From Pseudovibrio japonicus (lineage in GTDB: Bacteria; Pseudomonadota; Alphaproteobacteria; Rhizobiales; Stappiaceae), in the NCBI RefSeq assembly GCF_014651595.1, contig NZ_BMXE01000004.1, positions 434,001-498,000 on the forward strand: a stretch of 64,000 bases of DNA, in the 5' to 3' direction. Shown piece by piece: positions 17,763 through 26,561 of this stretch. Made by a program: the position numbers and the translations under genes. The stretch's first letter is position 1; every line of letters begins with the position of its first letter. Under the pieces are notes generated by a model. The model was not told the DNA's origin, ran no database searches, and was given only the letters and a program-made list of their open reading frames with translations.

Positions 17763-18800
17763 ATGGACACGCGCGCCTCTGCCATCGAAGCTATTGGCAA
17801 CACCCCCCTCATCCGCCTGAAGGGCCCATCCGAGCGAACCGGCTGTGAAATCCTCGGCAAAGCCGAATTCATGAACCCGGGTCAGTCCGTCAAGGACCGT
17901 GCAGCCCTCTTCATCATTCAAGATGCAGTCAAACGCGGCACCCTCAAACCCGGTGGCATCATCGTGGAAGGTACCGCTGGCAACACCGGCATCGGCCTTG
18001 CACTGGTCGGCAACGCTCTGGGCTACCGCTCTGTGATCATTATTCCAGAGACCCAGTCCCAGGAAAAGAAAGACATGCTGCGCATCGCTGGCGCAGAGCT
18101 GATCGAAGTTCCGGCAGTTCCCTACAAGAACCCGAACAACTACATCAAAGTCTCCCAGCGCATTGCAGAAGAGCTGAACAAAACCCACCCGCAAGGCGCT
18201 ATCTGGGCCAACCAGTTTGACAACACCGCCAACCGTCAGGGCCATATTGAAACCACCGCTCAGGAAATCTGGCAGCAGACCGACGGCAAAGTGGATGGTT
18301 TCATCTGCGCAGTCGGCACCGGTGGCACTTTGGCTGGCGTCGGCATCGGCCTGAAGCAAAAGAACCCGAACATCAAGATCGGCCTTGCAGACCCACACGG
18401 CGCAGCGCTTTACAACTACTACGCCCACGGCGAACTCAAAGCGGAAGGCTCTTCCATCTCCGAAGGCATCGGCCAGGGCCGCATCACCGCCAATCTGGAA
18501 GATGCCCCCGTCGATTTCCCATACCGCATTTCCGATGAGGAAGGCCTGCTGATCAACTTCGAGCTGCTGGAACACGAAGGCCTCTGCCTCGGCGGCTCCT
18601 CCGGCATCAACGTGGCTGGTGCAATCCGCCTCGCCAAGGAACTCGGCCCGGGCCACACCATCGTGACTGTGCTGTGTGACTACGGCACCCGCTATCAGGG
18701 CAAGATGTTCAACCCGACCTTCCTGCGCGAAAAAGGCCTGCCAGTACCGGAATGGATGGAACGCAAGTCTGACATCACCATTCCATTCGAGCCAGCCTGA
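17763..18800 (+). CDS. cysK: Cysteine synthase (O-acetylserine sulfhydrylase), PLP-dependent
   Basis: 345 residues. The start is the ATG at 17763 with GAGAGA just upstream; a TTG 12 nt earlier lies inside that site. The enzyme makes L-cysteine from O-acetylserine and sulfide. Fold type II PLP enzyme: cofactor Lys K44 in NPGQSVKDRA, the substrate loop GTAGNTG (most CysK have TSGNTG) and the phosphate-binding loop GTGGTLAG. It is somewhat longer than the 310-325 residues of enteric CysK, with an extension after the core that ends in FLREKGLPVPEW, a form I associate with alphaproteobacteria. Cystathionine beta-synthase-like activity cannot be excluded. It is monocistronic and followed by two strong inverted repeats. 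Confidence 0.9.
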   Translation: MDTRASAIEAIGNTPLIRLKGPSERTGCEILGKAEFMNPGQSVKDRAALFIIQDAVKRGTLKPGGIIVEGTAGNTGIGLALVGNALGYRSVIIIPETQSQEKKDMLRIAGAELIEVPAVPYKNPNNYIKVSQRIAEELNKTHPQGAIWANQFDNTANRQGHIETTAQEIWQQTDGKVDGFICAVGTGGTLAGVGIGLKQKNPNIKIGLADPHGAALYNYYAHGELKAEGSSISEGIGQGRITANLEDAPVDFPYRISDEEGLLINFELLEHEGLCLGGSSGINVAGAIRLAKELGPGHTIVTVLCDYGTRYQGKMFNPTFLREKGLPVPEWMERKSDITIPFEPA

Positions 18801-18861
18801 CCTGTCAGGACTTTTCGCAATCCGCTGACACCACTAGGGGTTACGCAGAACTAGGAACAAA

Positions 18862-18909
18862 CCCTAAAGTCGGTTGGGCTTTAGAACAAAAGTACCAACC
18901 ACTTTAGGG
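18862..18909 (+). terminator. Long inverted repeat downstream of cysK
   Basis: CCCTAAAGT-C-GGTTGG (18862-18877) pairs with CCAACC-ACTTTAGGG (18895-18909): 15 bp with one bulged C and a 17-nt loop. There is no T-run, so it may be a Rho-independent-like or mRNA-stabilising structure, or a small repeat element. Confidence 0.5.
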
Positions 18910-18928
18910 AGAAGTCCTTGCAAAATTC

Positions 18929-18957
18929 GCCAAGAGGTTTTGACCAATCCTCTTGGC
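18929..18957. repeat. Second perfect inverted repeat upstream of cardiolipin synthase
   Basis: GCCAAGAGG (18929-18937) and CCTCTTGGC (18949-18957) form a perfect 9-bp stem with an 11-nt loop, 42 nt before the TTG start of cls. It could be an operator or an mRNA hairpin. Confidence 0.5.
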
Positions 18958-18998
18958 ACGGCTATAAATGGACCCTCGCCTTACAGGAGTTGTAACGC

Positions 18999-20429
18999 TT
19001 GGAATCCTCATTCAGCCTCCTCTCCCTGATCGCTCTTTTCAGCGTACTTTTCTATGCATTGGCAGTGATCTGCGCCGTTCGTGAGATCATGTACTCACGC
19101 ACCGCACAAGGCAGCATTGCCTGGTTGCTCTCTTTGTTTTTCTTGCCCATGCCTACGGTCCCGCTCTATTTCATCTTCGCATGGAAGAGGCTGGACGATT
19201 ACATTGAGGTCCGCGACGACATCTCCCAGATTGAAGCGGATGTGCTCAATCGGCACACACCCTATGTGGACGGCACCGCCAGCAGCAATTGGCCGGTGCA
19301 CACCCGCGTCGCCTCTGTACCTTTTCTGGAAAACAACGAGTGCAAATTGCTCATTGATGGCCCGGCCATGTTCGCCTCCATCATTGAAGGTATCCGCAAC
19401 GCCAAAAAACATGTGCTTGTGCAGTTCTTCATCATACGCGAAGACAGCATCGGGCTGGAGCTGGCCGACGCCCTTATTGAGCGCGCCAAGGCTGGCCTGC
19501 ATGTTTGCTTGCTCTATGACGACATCGGCTCACGCTCCCTCACGCCTCAATACCGTGCGCGCTTGCGCGATGCGGGCGTGCGTGTCAGCGCCTTCAACAG
19601 GCGCCACCGCCTCATGCGCATGCTGGGCCCTATGCGCCTCAACTACCGCAATCACCGCAAAGTAGTGGTCACCGACGGCATGCACTGCTGGATCGGTGGA
19701 CACAACATCGGTGAAGAGTACCTCGGCCTCTCGCAGGAGTTTGGACACTGGCGCGATACCCACGTCAAAGTCACCGGCCCAGCCGCATTGGCAGCAACCC
19801 TCTCCTTCAGCGAAGACTGGCAGTTCGCCACCGGCAAGGCCCTGCAACTGGAACTGCCCGCCAGCTACCCCCAAACCAGCGGGGAAAGCGTCATGGTCAT
19901 GCCAACGGGGCCAGCAGACGCTCAGGAAGACTGCGCCATCACCTTTGTGGAGAGCATTTCACGCGCCAAGGACCGCCTCTGGATCGTCAGCCCCTACTTC
20001 GTGCCGGGTATTGAGGTCCTCACAGCACTCTATGCAGCGGCTTTGCGCGGCGTAGACGTACGCATCCTACTGCCCGAGAAAGCCGACCACTGGCTCGTCT
20101 GGCTGGCCAGCTACGCCCACGCAGACAACCTCGCCAGACACGGCATCAAGGTCTACCGCTATCTGGAAGGCTTCCTGCACGAAAAAGTCATTCTCATCGA
20201 TGATGAACTGGCAGGGATTGGTACAGTCAATTTCGACAACCGCTCCTTCAACATCAACTTCGAAATCACGCTTTGGTTCACCGGCAAAGACATGATCAAA
20301 AGGACCGAAGAGATGCTCTTGCTGGATTTTGAAGGAGCACGCCAGACCGACCGGCTCGAGCTCAACAACCGCCGTTATGCCTTCCGCGTTCTCGCTCAAG
20401 CAGCGCGCCTGTTCTCACCGGTGCTCTAA
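18999..20429 (+). CDS. cls: Cardiolipin synthase (phospholipase D superfamily)
   Basis: 476 residues with a TTG start preceded by AGGAG. It condenses two phosphatidylglycerols (or PG with another phospholipid) to cardiolipin at the inner membrane. Two N-terminal hydrophobic segments (about residues 5-30 and 35-57) anchor it. The two HKD motifs are present: H219-x-K221 with D226 in NHRKVVVTDG, and H394-x-K396 with D401 in LHEKVILID. The IGGHNIGEEYL and IGTVNFDNRSF segments are typical of bacterial Cls. Paralogue class (ClsA versus ClsB/C) best fits ClsA by size and anchors. It is a single-gene unit. Confidence 0.94.
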   Translation: MESSFSLLSLIALFSVLFYALAVICAVREIMYSRTAQGSIAWLLSLFFLPMPTVPLYFIFAWKRLDDYIEVRDDISQIEADVLNRHTPYVDGTASSNWPVHTRVASVPFLENNECKLLIDGPAMFASIIEGIRNAKKHVLVQFFIIREDSIGLELADALIERAKAGLHVCLLYDDIGSRSLTPQYRARLRDAGVRVSAFNRRHRLMRMLGPMRLNYRNHRKVVVTDGMHCWIGGHNIGEEYLGLSQEFGHWRDTHVKVTGPAALAATLSFSEDWQFATGKALQLELPASYPQTSGESVMVMPTGPADAQEDCAITFVESISRAKDRLWIVSPYFVPGIEVLTALYAAALRGVDVRILLPEKADHWLVWLASYAHADNLARHGIKVYRYLEGFLHEKVILIDDELAGIGTVNFDNRSFNINFEITLWFTGKDMIKRTEEMLLLDFEGARQTDRLELNNRRYAFRVLAQAARLFSPVL

Positions 20430-20534
20430 AAGTCATGCCCACCAGAATTGATGAGTACACTTCACTGGACTTACGTGAGCCCACTGAAATACGTTAGGCC
20501 CAATTGATAAGAAGAACATGGAGGGATTCTTTGT

Positions 20535-21179
20535 ATGTCATTTGTACCTGAGCTGAGCGTGCTAGCGGGGTTCACCTTGGCTGCCTTCATCCTGACGATC
20601 ACCCCAGGCCCGGACATGACGTTCTTCATGAGTAAAACACTCACGCAAGGTCGCAAAGCCGGTCTGGTTGCTATTGCCGGCACCACAAATGGCAGCATGA
20701 TCCATGCACTTCTTGCAGCCGTTGGCATCTCTGCCCTGCTCGCTGCCTCTGAATTTGCGTTCCTGATCCTCAAAACGGTTGGCGCTCTTTATCTGGTTTA
20801 CATTGCCTATCAGCTCCTGCGCAACGGCTCCTCTTTCTCACTGGAAGAAGGCCAAGCGCCCTCCGAAACATCACGGGTAATCTGGGCCAAAGCAATCATG
20901 ATCAACCTGCTGAACCCCAAGGTCGTACTATTTTTTGTGACCTTCCTTCCCCAGTTCGTGTCCGCCACTGACCCAAACGCCACTGCAAAGCTGCTGTTCC
21001 TCGGTTTCTTCTTCGTTTTTCTGAGTATCCCGAGCTGCCTCGCCATCATGTTCAGCGCGTCTGCCGTTTCCAACTTCCTGCGCAGTTCGCCGCGTGTCAT
21101 GCGCCTGCTTGATTACTCTTTTGCAGCCATCATGGCAGCCTTTGCCGTCAAACTGCTTAGTGCCCGCTCAACCGCTTAA
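20535..21179 (+). CDS. LysE/RhtB family amino-acid exporter
   Basis: 214 residues, about six transmembrane helices. The N-terminus LTITPGPDMTFFMSKTLTQGRKAGL carries the ITPGPD signature of the RhtB/LysE superfamily, and AKAIMINLLNPKVVLFFVTFLPQFV is the second conserved block. Members export amino acids such as threonine, homoserine, leucine or lysine; the substrate cannot be read from sequence. GGAGGG lies about 10 nt before the ATG. The neighbouring genes (cls, alaX) do not point to a pathway. Regulation is not evident. Confidence 0.92.
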   Translation: MSFVPELSVLAGFTLAAFILTITPGPDMTFFMSKTLTQGRKAGLVAIAGTTNGSMIHALLAAVGISALLAASEFAFLILKTVGALYLVYIAYQLLRNGSSFSLEEGQAPSETSRVIWAKAIMINLLNPKVVLFFVTFLPQFVSATDPNATAKLLFLGFFFVFLSIPSCLAIMFSASAVSNFLRSSPRVMRLLDYSFAAIMAAFAVKLLSARSTA

Positions 21180-21243
21180 AACCAACAATTGAAGGTGTAT
21201 GAATTTATTTTAAACGCACCTCCCCGCCATATGAGATAATTCT

Positions 21244-21969
21244 ATGACCGAACACCTATACCGAGACGATGCCTACCTACGCAGCAGTGAAGCCACTGTG
21301 AGCGAGATCACTCCGGAAGGAGGCATCATTCTGGACCGAACTTGTTTTTATCCCAATGGCGGCGGCCAGCCCGGTGACTGCGGCTCCCTTGAGCTGGAAG
21401 ATGGAACCCGTATCCCAATTGCAACGACCGTTTATTCCAAAGACCGCTCACAAATCGTGCACATACCAGCAGAAGGCGTAGAACTGCCTCAGGATCTGGG
21501 CGCAGGCACCAGTCTCACAGCCCATATTGACTGGGAGACCCGCTACAAGCGTATGCGCGTGCACACAGCCTTGCACCTGCTCTCTGTGGTTCTGCCCTTC
21601 CCGGTGACCGGTGGTCAAATCAGCGACGGTACGGGCCGTCTGGACTTCGACATCCCGGAAGCAACGCTGGACAAGGAAGAGCTGACCGTAAAGCTTCAGG
21701 ATCTCATTGCAGGCGATTATGCTGTCACGCAGGAATGGATCACCGACGAAGAGTTGGAGAGCAATCCCGGCCTTGTTAAAACCATGAGCGTAAAACCACC
21801 TATGGGCAGCGGTCGGGTCAGGCTGATAAGAATTGGTGAGGACGTTGATTTGCAGCCATGTGGGGGAACTCACGTCTCTCAAACCGCACAGATTGGCAAG
21901 GCTGCGATCACGAAGATTGAGAAAAAGGGCCGTCAGAACAGACGCGTTCGCATTCAGTTGGAGGATTAA
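21244..21969 (+). CDS. Alanyl-tRNA editing protein (AlaX-type Ser-tRNA(Ala) deacylase)
   Basis: 241 residues, free-standing editing domain related to the C-terminal part of AlaRS. It hydrolyses mischarged Ser- or Gly-tRNA(Ala). The N-terminal domain has the family motif RTCFYPNGGGQPGDCGSL. The zinc ligands are visible: H107 and H111 in HTALH, and C206 and H210 in CGGTH. Length fits AlaX-M/L types, which include the OB-like N-domain. The gene ends 3 nt before sseA, so the two probably form one transcript, although their functions are unrelated as far as I know. Confidence 0.92.
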   Translation: MTEHLYRDDAYLRSSEATVSEITPEGGIILDRTCFYPNGGGQPGDCGSLELEDGTRIPIATTVYSKDRSQIVHIPAEGVELPQDLGAGTSLTAHIDWETRYKRMRVHTALHLLSVVLPFPVTGGQISDGTGRLDFDIPEATLDKEELTVKLQDLIAGDYAVTQEWITDEELESNPGLVKTMSVKPPMGSGRVRLIRIGEDVDLQPCGGTHVSQTAQIGKAAITKIEKKGRQNRRVRIQLED

Positions 21970-21972
21970 TAC

Positions 21973-22818
21973 ATGACGCAGGATCCGATTGTCTCAACAA
22001 GCTGGCTCAAGGAACACCTGAATGCGCCCGATGTGGTGATCATTGATGCCTCCTGGTACCTACCAGCAATGCAGCGCGACGCCAAAAAGGAATATAATCA
22101 GGAGCATATTCCCGGCGCCCTGTTCATGGACATTGACGAAGTCTCCGACCAGACCTCAGACCTTCCGCACATGCTGCCGGAACCGCACGTGTTCTCTTCC
22201 CAAATGCGCCAGATGGGTATCGGCGATGGCCAGACCATCGTGGTCTATGACGGTGCTGGCCTCTTCTCCGCAGCCCGCGTCTGGTGGATGTTCCGCGCCT
22301 TCGGCGTAGAAAGCGTCTTCGTGCTCGATGGTGGCTTGCCCGCATGGAAAGCGGAGGGCAATCCTGTCACCGATGAGATTCCGGCCCGCCTGCCACGCCA
22401 TTTCACCGCCATACTGAACCACGACATGGTGCGTAGTCTGGATGAAGTGCAGGAAGCGTTGGACACGAGCAGCCACCTCGTGTTGGACGCCCGCTCAGCA
22501 CAGCGTTTCAATGGGCAATCACCAGAACCAAGAGAAGGCGTGCGCGGCGGCCATATGCCAGGCGCTTTGAACGTGCCACATAACCTTGTGCTGGATGACG
22601 GCAAACTGCGCAGCAAAGAAGAGCTACTGGACATCTTCCGGCAGACTGGCGTTGACGCCTCCACCCCGGTGATTACCTCCTGCGGCTCCGGCGTAACAGC
22701 TGCCGTGCTCTCATTGGCGTTGGAGCATGCGGGCTTTACCAAGACCGCGCTATACGATGGCGCATGGACCGAATGGGGCACCAACAAAACCACCGAGGTC
22801 GTCAGCCATCCCGCCTGA
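21973..22818 (+). CDS. sseA: Thiosulfate / 3-mercaptopyruvate sulfurtransferase (tandem rhodanese)
   Basis: 281 residues with two rhodanese domains. The N-terminal one (residues 1-140) is inactive and the C-terminal one carries the persulfide cysteine C237 in the loop CGSGVTA. A CGSGVTA loop is typical of 3-mercaptopyruvate sulfurtransferase (SseA), while thiosulfate enzymes usually have CRxGxx; I therefore favour mercaptopyruvate as donor. GDGQTIVVYDGAGLFSAARVWW and DARSAQRFNG are conserved. It follows the AlaX gene by 3 nt and ends before a strong bidirectional terminator. Confidence 0.93.
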   Translation: MTQDPIVSTSWLKEHLNAPDVVIIDASWYLPAMQRDAKKEYNQEHIPGALFMDIDEVSDQTSDLPHMLPEPHVFSSQMRQMGIGDGQTIVVYDGAGLFSAARVWWMFRAFGVESVFVLDGGLPAWKAEGNPVTDEIPARLPRHFTAILNHDMVRSLDEVQEALDTSSHLVLDARSAQRFNGQSPEPREGVRGGHMPGALNVPHNLVLDDGKLRSKEELLDIFRQTGVDASTPVITSCGSGVTAAVLSLALEHAGFTKTALYDGAWTEWGTNKTTEVVSHPA

Positions 22819-22843
22819 CTTAAACCAAAACAATAATCTCAAC

Positions 22844-22877
22844 AAAGCCCTGCAAATAATTGATTTGCAGGGCTTTT
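22844..22877. terminator. Bidirectional intrinsic terminator between sseA and quinone reductase
   Basis: AAAGCCCTGCAAAT (22844-22857) and ATTTGCAGGGCTTT (22863-22876) form a perfect 14-bp stem with a 5-nt loop. A/T tracts on both sides let it end the + transcript from sseA and the - transcript that stops at 22881. Confidence 0.9.
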
Positions 22878-22880
22878 ATA

Positions 22881-23492
22881 TTAAGCAGCAATCACTTCCT
22901 GCTTGGCAAGTGCATCCTGCGCGCCCAATTGGGCAACCTCAGAAATCCACGCAGCGCGCTCCTCTTCACCCGCAGAAAACACCGGCGAGAACATGTGCAG
23001 ACGATGCTCCTCGAACCCGACAAAATCGAGGATCTGTCGGCTCATCACCTTGTCATGCGCATGATCATAAAGCTCCTCATAATAATGCGCGGCTGTATCA
23101 CTGGTGATCAGAACCCGAGCACTGCGCCCCTTCAAAAGCTTGGCAGGCAGCTCTTCCCCTTCCACCATGCGGAAGGCAAACCCCGGCAGCAAAGCACGGT
23201 CCAGCAAGCCCTTCATCAGCCCCGGCATACCACCCCACCACAACGGGTAGACGGGCACCCAATGCGTGCACCACGTCAGGTTTTCCTGAAATGCCACCAC
23301 ATCGGGCTCCAGCGCTTGCTCACCATAATAATCACCTGATCGCAGGGCACTATCAAACTCCATCGCACCAAGGTGCATCACCCGCACCTCTGCACCACCC
23401 TTACGCGCAGCAGCCGCATAGGATTCAGCAAGAGCATGTCCAAGACGATCGTTTCCAAAATGACCGCTAAACACAAAAATCCTGTTCGTCAT
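22881..23492 (-). CDS. NAD(P)H:quinone oxidoreductase, flavodoxin-like fold
   Basis: 203 residues, related to MdaB/KefF/NQO1-type FMN or FAD flavoproteins. The N-terminus IFVFSGHFGNDRLGHALAESYAAAA is the phosphate-binding loop region, and FPVYPLWWGGMPGLMKG-type text (here VPVYPLWWGGMPGLMKGLLDR) is the family's central motif; the following LLPGFAF also fits. Such enzymes reduce quinones by two electrons or detoxify electrophiles. It is divergent from a TetR regulator, with three probable operator copies between them, so it is most likely induced when that repressor binds a ligand, for example a quinone. The natural inducer is unknown. Confidence 0.9.
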   Translation of the reverse strand: MTNRIFVFSGHFGNDRLGHALAESYAAAARKGGAEVRVMHLGAMEFDSALRSGDYYGEQALEPDVVAFQENLTWCTHWVPVYPLWWGGMPGLMKGLLDRALLPGFAFRMVEGEELPAKLLKGRSARVLITSDTAAHYYEELYDHAHDKVMSRQILDFVGFEEHRLHMFSPVFSAGEEERAAWISEVAQLGAQDALAKQEVIAA

Positions 23493-23508
23493 GGGGACTC
23501 CATTTATT

Positions 23509-23570
23509 TGACCACGGTCAATTTATTTTCAAAATATGACTGGAGTCAATTTATTTTTTGACCATAGTCA
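23509..23570. promoter_or_regulatory. Three copies of a TetR-type operator between quinone reductase and its regulator
   Basis: TGACCACGGTCA (23509-23520), TGACTGGAGTCA (23537-23548) and TGACCATAGTCA (23559-23570) share the palindrome TGAC-N4-GTCA. The first two are both followed by AATTTATTTT. They fill the 100-nt space between the divergent genes, as expected for a repressor controlling both itself and its target. Confidence 0.8.
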
Positions 23571-23592
23571 TATTATTGAGTTTGAGGGAACC

Positions 23593-24180
23593 ATGCTTCA
23601 GGGAAAACAAAAACGCGCGCAAGAAACCCGCCAGCGCATTCTGGTGGCAGCGACGGACCTGTTCAATCAGGGTAACTTCAACGCGGTCAGCACAGAAAGT
23701 ATCGCAGAGCAGGCCAACGTTTCCAAAGGCACACTCTTCGCCCATTTTGGCGACAAGCTCGGCCTATTTGCTGAGATCGGGCTCAAAGAGCTGGAAACCT
23801 GTGTGAACGAGCTTCACAGGGACGCAGAAAGCAGCACTTTAAGTGGGCGTGGACTTCTAACCCAGTCTCTCATGAAAATCTTGCAATACTTTGAAAAACA
23901 ACCAGAATTCCTTCATATCTTTATCGATACGGCAGGCTGGGAAAAAGGCGTGCGCGCGCAAAACTTCATCGCGGTTGCAAGCAGCATCGACAAGCTGTTT
24001 CAGCGTTTCATTGAAAAGGGCCAGCAGGATCAATCCATCAAATCAATGGAGCCAAAGCTCGGCGCAGTATCCGTCCGCGCTTTCATGATCCACTCCGCCA
24101 TCAGCCGTGTCTGCGGCGAATACAAAGACACCGAAGAGCAGCAATCTGAAGTTAAAAAACTGCTCTCACTGGTGCTCTAA
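23593..24180 (+). CDS. TetR-family transcriptional repressor
   Basis: 195 residues from the ATG at 23593 (GAGGG site just upstream); an in-frame ATG at 23536 would lie inside the second operator. The N-terminal helix-turn-helix region (residues 10-55) is canonical: RQRILVAATDLFNQ, then STESIAEQANVSKGTLFAHFGDK. The C-terminal ligand domain is not diagnostic. It faces the quinone reductase gene across three copies of a TGAC-N4-GTCA palindrome, so it is the obvious regulator of that gene and of itself. Confidence 0.92.
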   Translation: MLQGKQKRAQETRQRILVAATDLFNQGNFNAVSTESIAEQANVSKGTLFAHFGDKLGLFAEIGLKELETCVNELHRDAESSTLSGRGLLTQSLMKILQYFEKQPEFLHIFIDTAGWEKGVRAQNFIAVASSIDKLFQRFIEKGQQDQSIKSMEPKLGAVSVRAFMIHSAISRVCGEYKDTEEQQSEVKKLLSLVL

Positions 24181-24278
24181 GCCGCATCAAACACCATAGG
24201 CACCCGACGCGGCCCGACTGGGGAAAAGTAACCTACTGACTTACAAGGCCAGCACCTTCCCCTTTCAGAAAGCACAGA

Positions 24279-25307
24279 TCAGGTCATCGCACCTTGCGTA
24301 ACCAGCGCCTGATCGATGGCCGCCTTGAACCGGCTGGCGACTTTGGCAAAGCCGTCAGACGTGCCGTGGATCTCATCCACCCAGTCACTCAGGTTCGGCA
24401 TGGCCCCGCGGCAATCAACCACGATCACGTTCTCGTCCATCGCGACCAGACCATCAAGCATGTCATAGAGTTCATCCAGCAGCACACTGATGATCTTGCG
24501 TCCAAGCACACTGGGAATGTTCCGCTCAGCCAGCGGCTCTCCCAACCACTCATCCTGTGCTGCATGCAATGGATTACGGGTATCGCCCTCCCATTTATAC
24601 GGGAACACATAATCATAGCCGTGCACGAACACCGGCAGGTTCTTCAGCTCCGGAACCGCACGAATGTCGCTGATCACCCGCTCATAAGCCCCCTTCAGAA
24701 AAGCCAGCTTCTCGTCTAATACTGCACGGTCGATATGGCCCTCCACATCCGAGATATCGCCGTTGAAGTCCTTCAGGATTTCCAGAAGCGTTGCCACACC
24801 CGTGTCTGGGTCTTCGCCAATAATGTCATTTCCGGCAGCGGAAAACAGGAAGCCGGAGACCTGGTCCTTGTAGTCTTTCAGCGCAGAAAGATACTCCCGC
24901 CGCCGCGCCCTGTTAGCCCCATACACCATGTTCTGCGCGGTATCACCCGCAGCGCCCAGTGAGTAGATGTTGTAGTGCGAGCTCAGATGATCAATCACGT
25001 CATCAACCAGAATGGGGAACTGAAACCAGCTGTCCCCCTCTGAGATCAACATAGGCCGTTCAGGATGATCATGAAGTGCATCTTTGAAGCTCCAGTACCG
25101 GCGGATGCGAGAGGCCCAGTTGCCAATCTGAAGAGCGTTCTCGAACTCTTCATCAATCTCGGTCATCTCCACCATGTCCGGTTTAACCCGGAACTGTATG
25201 TCAAATGCACCCGTATGCTTGACAACATCACAGTATTTCAAAAGCTCTTCTGCAGGGACACTCGGGTCCCGAGCCAACCTCAGAAATTCATCATATGTAA
25301 TTCTCAT
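24279..25307 (-). CDS. Cytosolic SGNH-hydrolase-like protein
   Basis: 342 residues from the ATG at 25307 (GAGGGGGAA site). An 81-residue in-frame extension exists but has no ribosome site. There is no signal peptide. The SGNH blocks are in order: I, GDSW with S93; II, GAAGDT with G121; III, AAGND with N160; V, DEIH with D311 and H314. The family cleaves esters, acyl groups or polysaccharide links. The first 80 residues form a helical domain that is not part of the SGNH core and could be a recognition or oligomerisation module. It is divergent from a trypsin-like protease with 97 bp between, suggesting joint control. Substrate unknown. Confidence 0.82.
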   Translation of the reverse strand: MRITYDEFLRLARDPSVPAEELLKYCDVVKHTGAFDIQFRVKPDMVEMTEIDEEFENALQIGNWASRIRRYWSFKDALHDHPERPMLISEGDSWFQFPILVDDVIDHLSSHYNIYSLGAAGDTAQNMVYGANRARRREYLSALKDYKDQVSGFLFSAAGNDIIGEDPDTGVATLLEILKDFNGDISDVEGHIDRAVLDEKLAFLKGAYERVISDIRAVPELKNLPVFVHGYDYVFPYKWEGDTRNPLHAAQDEWLGEPLAERNIPSVLGRKIISVLLDELYDMLDGLVAMDENVIVVDCRGAMPNLSDWVDEIHGTSDGFAKVASRFKAAIDQALVTQGAMT

Positions 25308-25404
25308 AGTATTCCCCCTCCTAGATTTACGGATAAACTTTACACAAGAGGTGAGTTTACGGTTAAGCTTGCCATATGCAGATAACAATTTAAAGGTACA
25401 TTTC

Positions 25405-26520
25405 ATGACCATTAAATTACAGAGTTTAAACAGCGTATTACTGGAAAAAGCCGCAGAACGACTGAATGCCCGAAAGGGAGAGTTGAGCAAGACTAGAACT
25501 GCAATTATAACGGGTATGACAGCGGAGATCGACAGTGACGAACGCCTCAAACTCTATCAGAAACGACAGGCCACCCTTGCCTTGTCAGAAGGCTGCCCCG
25601 TTCCGCCGCAGCCCCCGATTTTCGAGGAGACCCCGACTGATTTGACCAAGTTGGGGCAGGAAGCCTTGATCGGTACAAGTAACGATCTTTTACCAATCGA
25701 GTTCTTCGAATACGGCCTTTACGCAGCACGATCCGTGGGAAGAATCGAGCACGTAGAGGGACTTAGGTTCGGCACCGGCTTTCTTGTCGGCCATAACCTC
25801 ATCATGACCAACCACCATGTGCTGCCAAATGAGCACGAAGCACGCCAGCACTTCTTCGAGCTTGGCGCAGAAGCAAACCGCATCGGCAACCAGACACCCT
25901 CAAAGATATGCTCCATCGAGCCAGACCGTTTCTTCTGGGCCAGTGAAGAGCTCGATGTCGCCATTGTTGCGGTGGTGGACGAAGATCCCGGATTTATTCC
26001 GCTCGACCATTACGGCTGGCACGCCCTCATTCGCCAACAGGGCAAAATCAAGAAAGGCGATCCAATTAATATTGTTCAGCATCCATTGGGACGCAATAAG
26101 GCAGTGGTTGTCCATAACAACCACCTTCTTCATATTGAAAATGGAACTGATGCACACATGTTCTGCTGGTATTCAGGGGACACCCAAAAAGGCAGTTCCG
26201 GCTCTCCCGTCTTCAACAACCGCTGGGAAGTGGTCGCCGTACACCATATGGCCATCCCACAAACCAACACCGACGGTGACATTCTGAGCAAGAACGGCGA
26301 ACCCATAACCCGCGCGATGGCACGCAAACGCCCGGACATGATTGCCTACGCCGCCAACGAGGGCATCCGTACCTCATGCATCGTCGACGCTTTGGAGACT
26401 GCCCAGTTCACCAAGGCCCACCACGCCGACATCCGCAACTGGCTCCTCAAAACATGGTCCAGCCCCGGCGCCCACAGAAGAGGCCTGCGCGCCGCCATAA
26501 GAAGCACACAGGCCTTGTAA
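25405..26520 (+). CDS. Trypsin-like serine protease with unknown N-terminal domain, no secretion signal
   Basis: 371 residues from the ATG at 25405 (AAAGG site); the longer frame from 25174 overlaps the divergent gene. The catalytic triad is clear: H138 in TNHHV, D184 in ELDVAIV, S267 in GSSGSPVF. The core follows a helical segment (residues 1-60) and a linker ending NDLLPIEFFEYGLYAARSVGRIE. This linker type precedes cytosolic trypsin-like effectors in predicted bacterial conflict systems with small death-like adaptor domains; that link is my inference from family knowledge. No signal peptide or membrane segment is present, so it would act inside the cell. Neighbours are two further leaderless hydrolases. 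Confidence 0.85.
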   Translation: MTIKLQSLNSVLLEKAAERLNARKGELSKTRTAIITGMTAEIDSDERLKLYQKRQATLALSEGCPVPPQPPIFEETPTDLTKLGQEALIGTSNDLLPIEFFEYGLYAARSVGRIEHVEGLRFGTGFLVGHNLIMTNHHVLPNEHEARQHFFELGAEANRIGNQTPSKICSIEPDRFFWASEELDVAIVAVVDEDPGFIPLDHYGWHALIRQQGKIKKGDPINIVQHPLGRNKAVVVHNNHLLHIENGTDAHMFCWYSGDTQKGSSGSPVFNNRWEVVAVHHMAIPQTNTDGDILSKNGEPITRAMARKRPDMIAYAANEGIRTSCIVDALETAQFTKAHHADIRNWLLKTWSSPGAHRRGLRAAIRSTQAL

Positions 26521-26561
26521 GATCACTCATTGACCACTATTCGAATTTCATTGGGAAGCGG

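Noticed and set aside
17643-18656. A long minus-strand frame opposite cysK (337 codons).
   Set aside because: It mirrors cysK codons; the plus-strand protein has full PLP motifs and the minus one no ribosome site or family.
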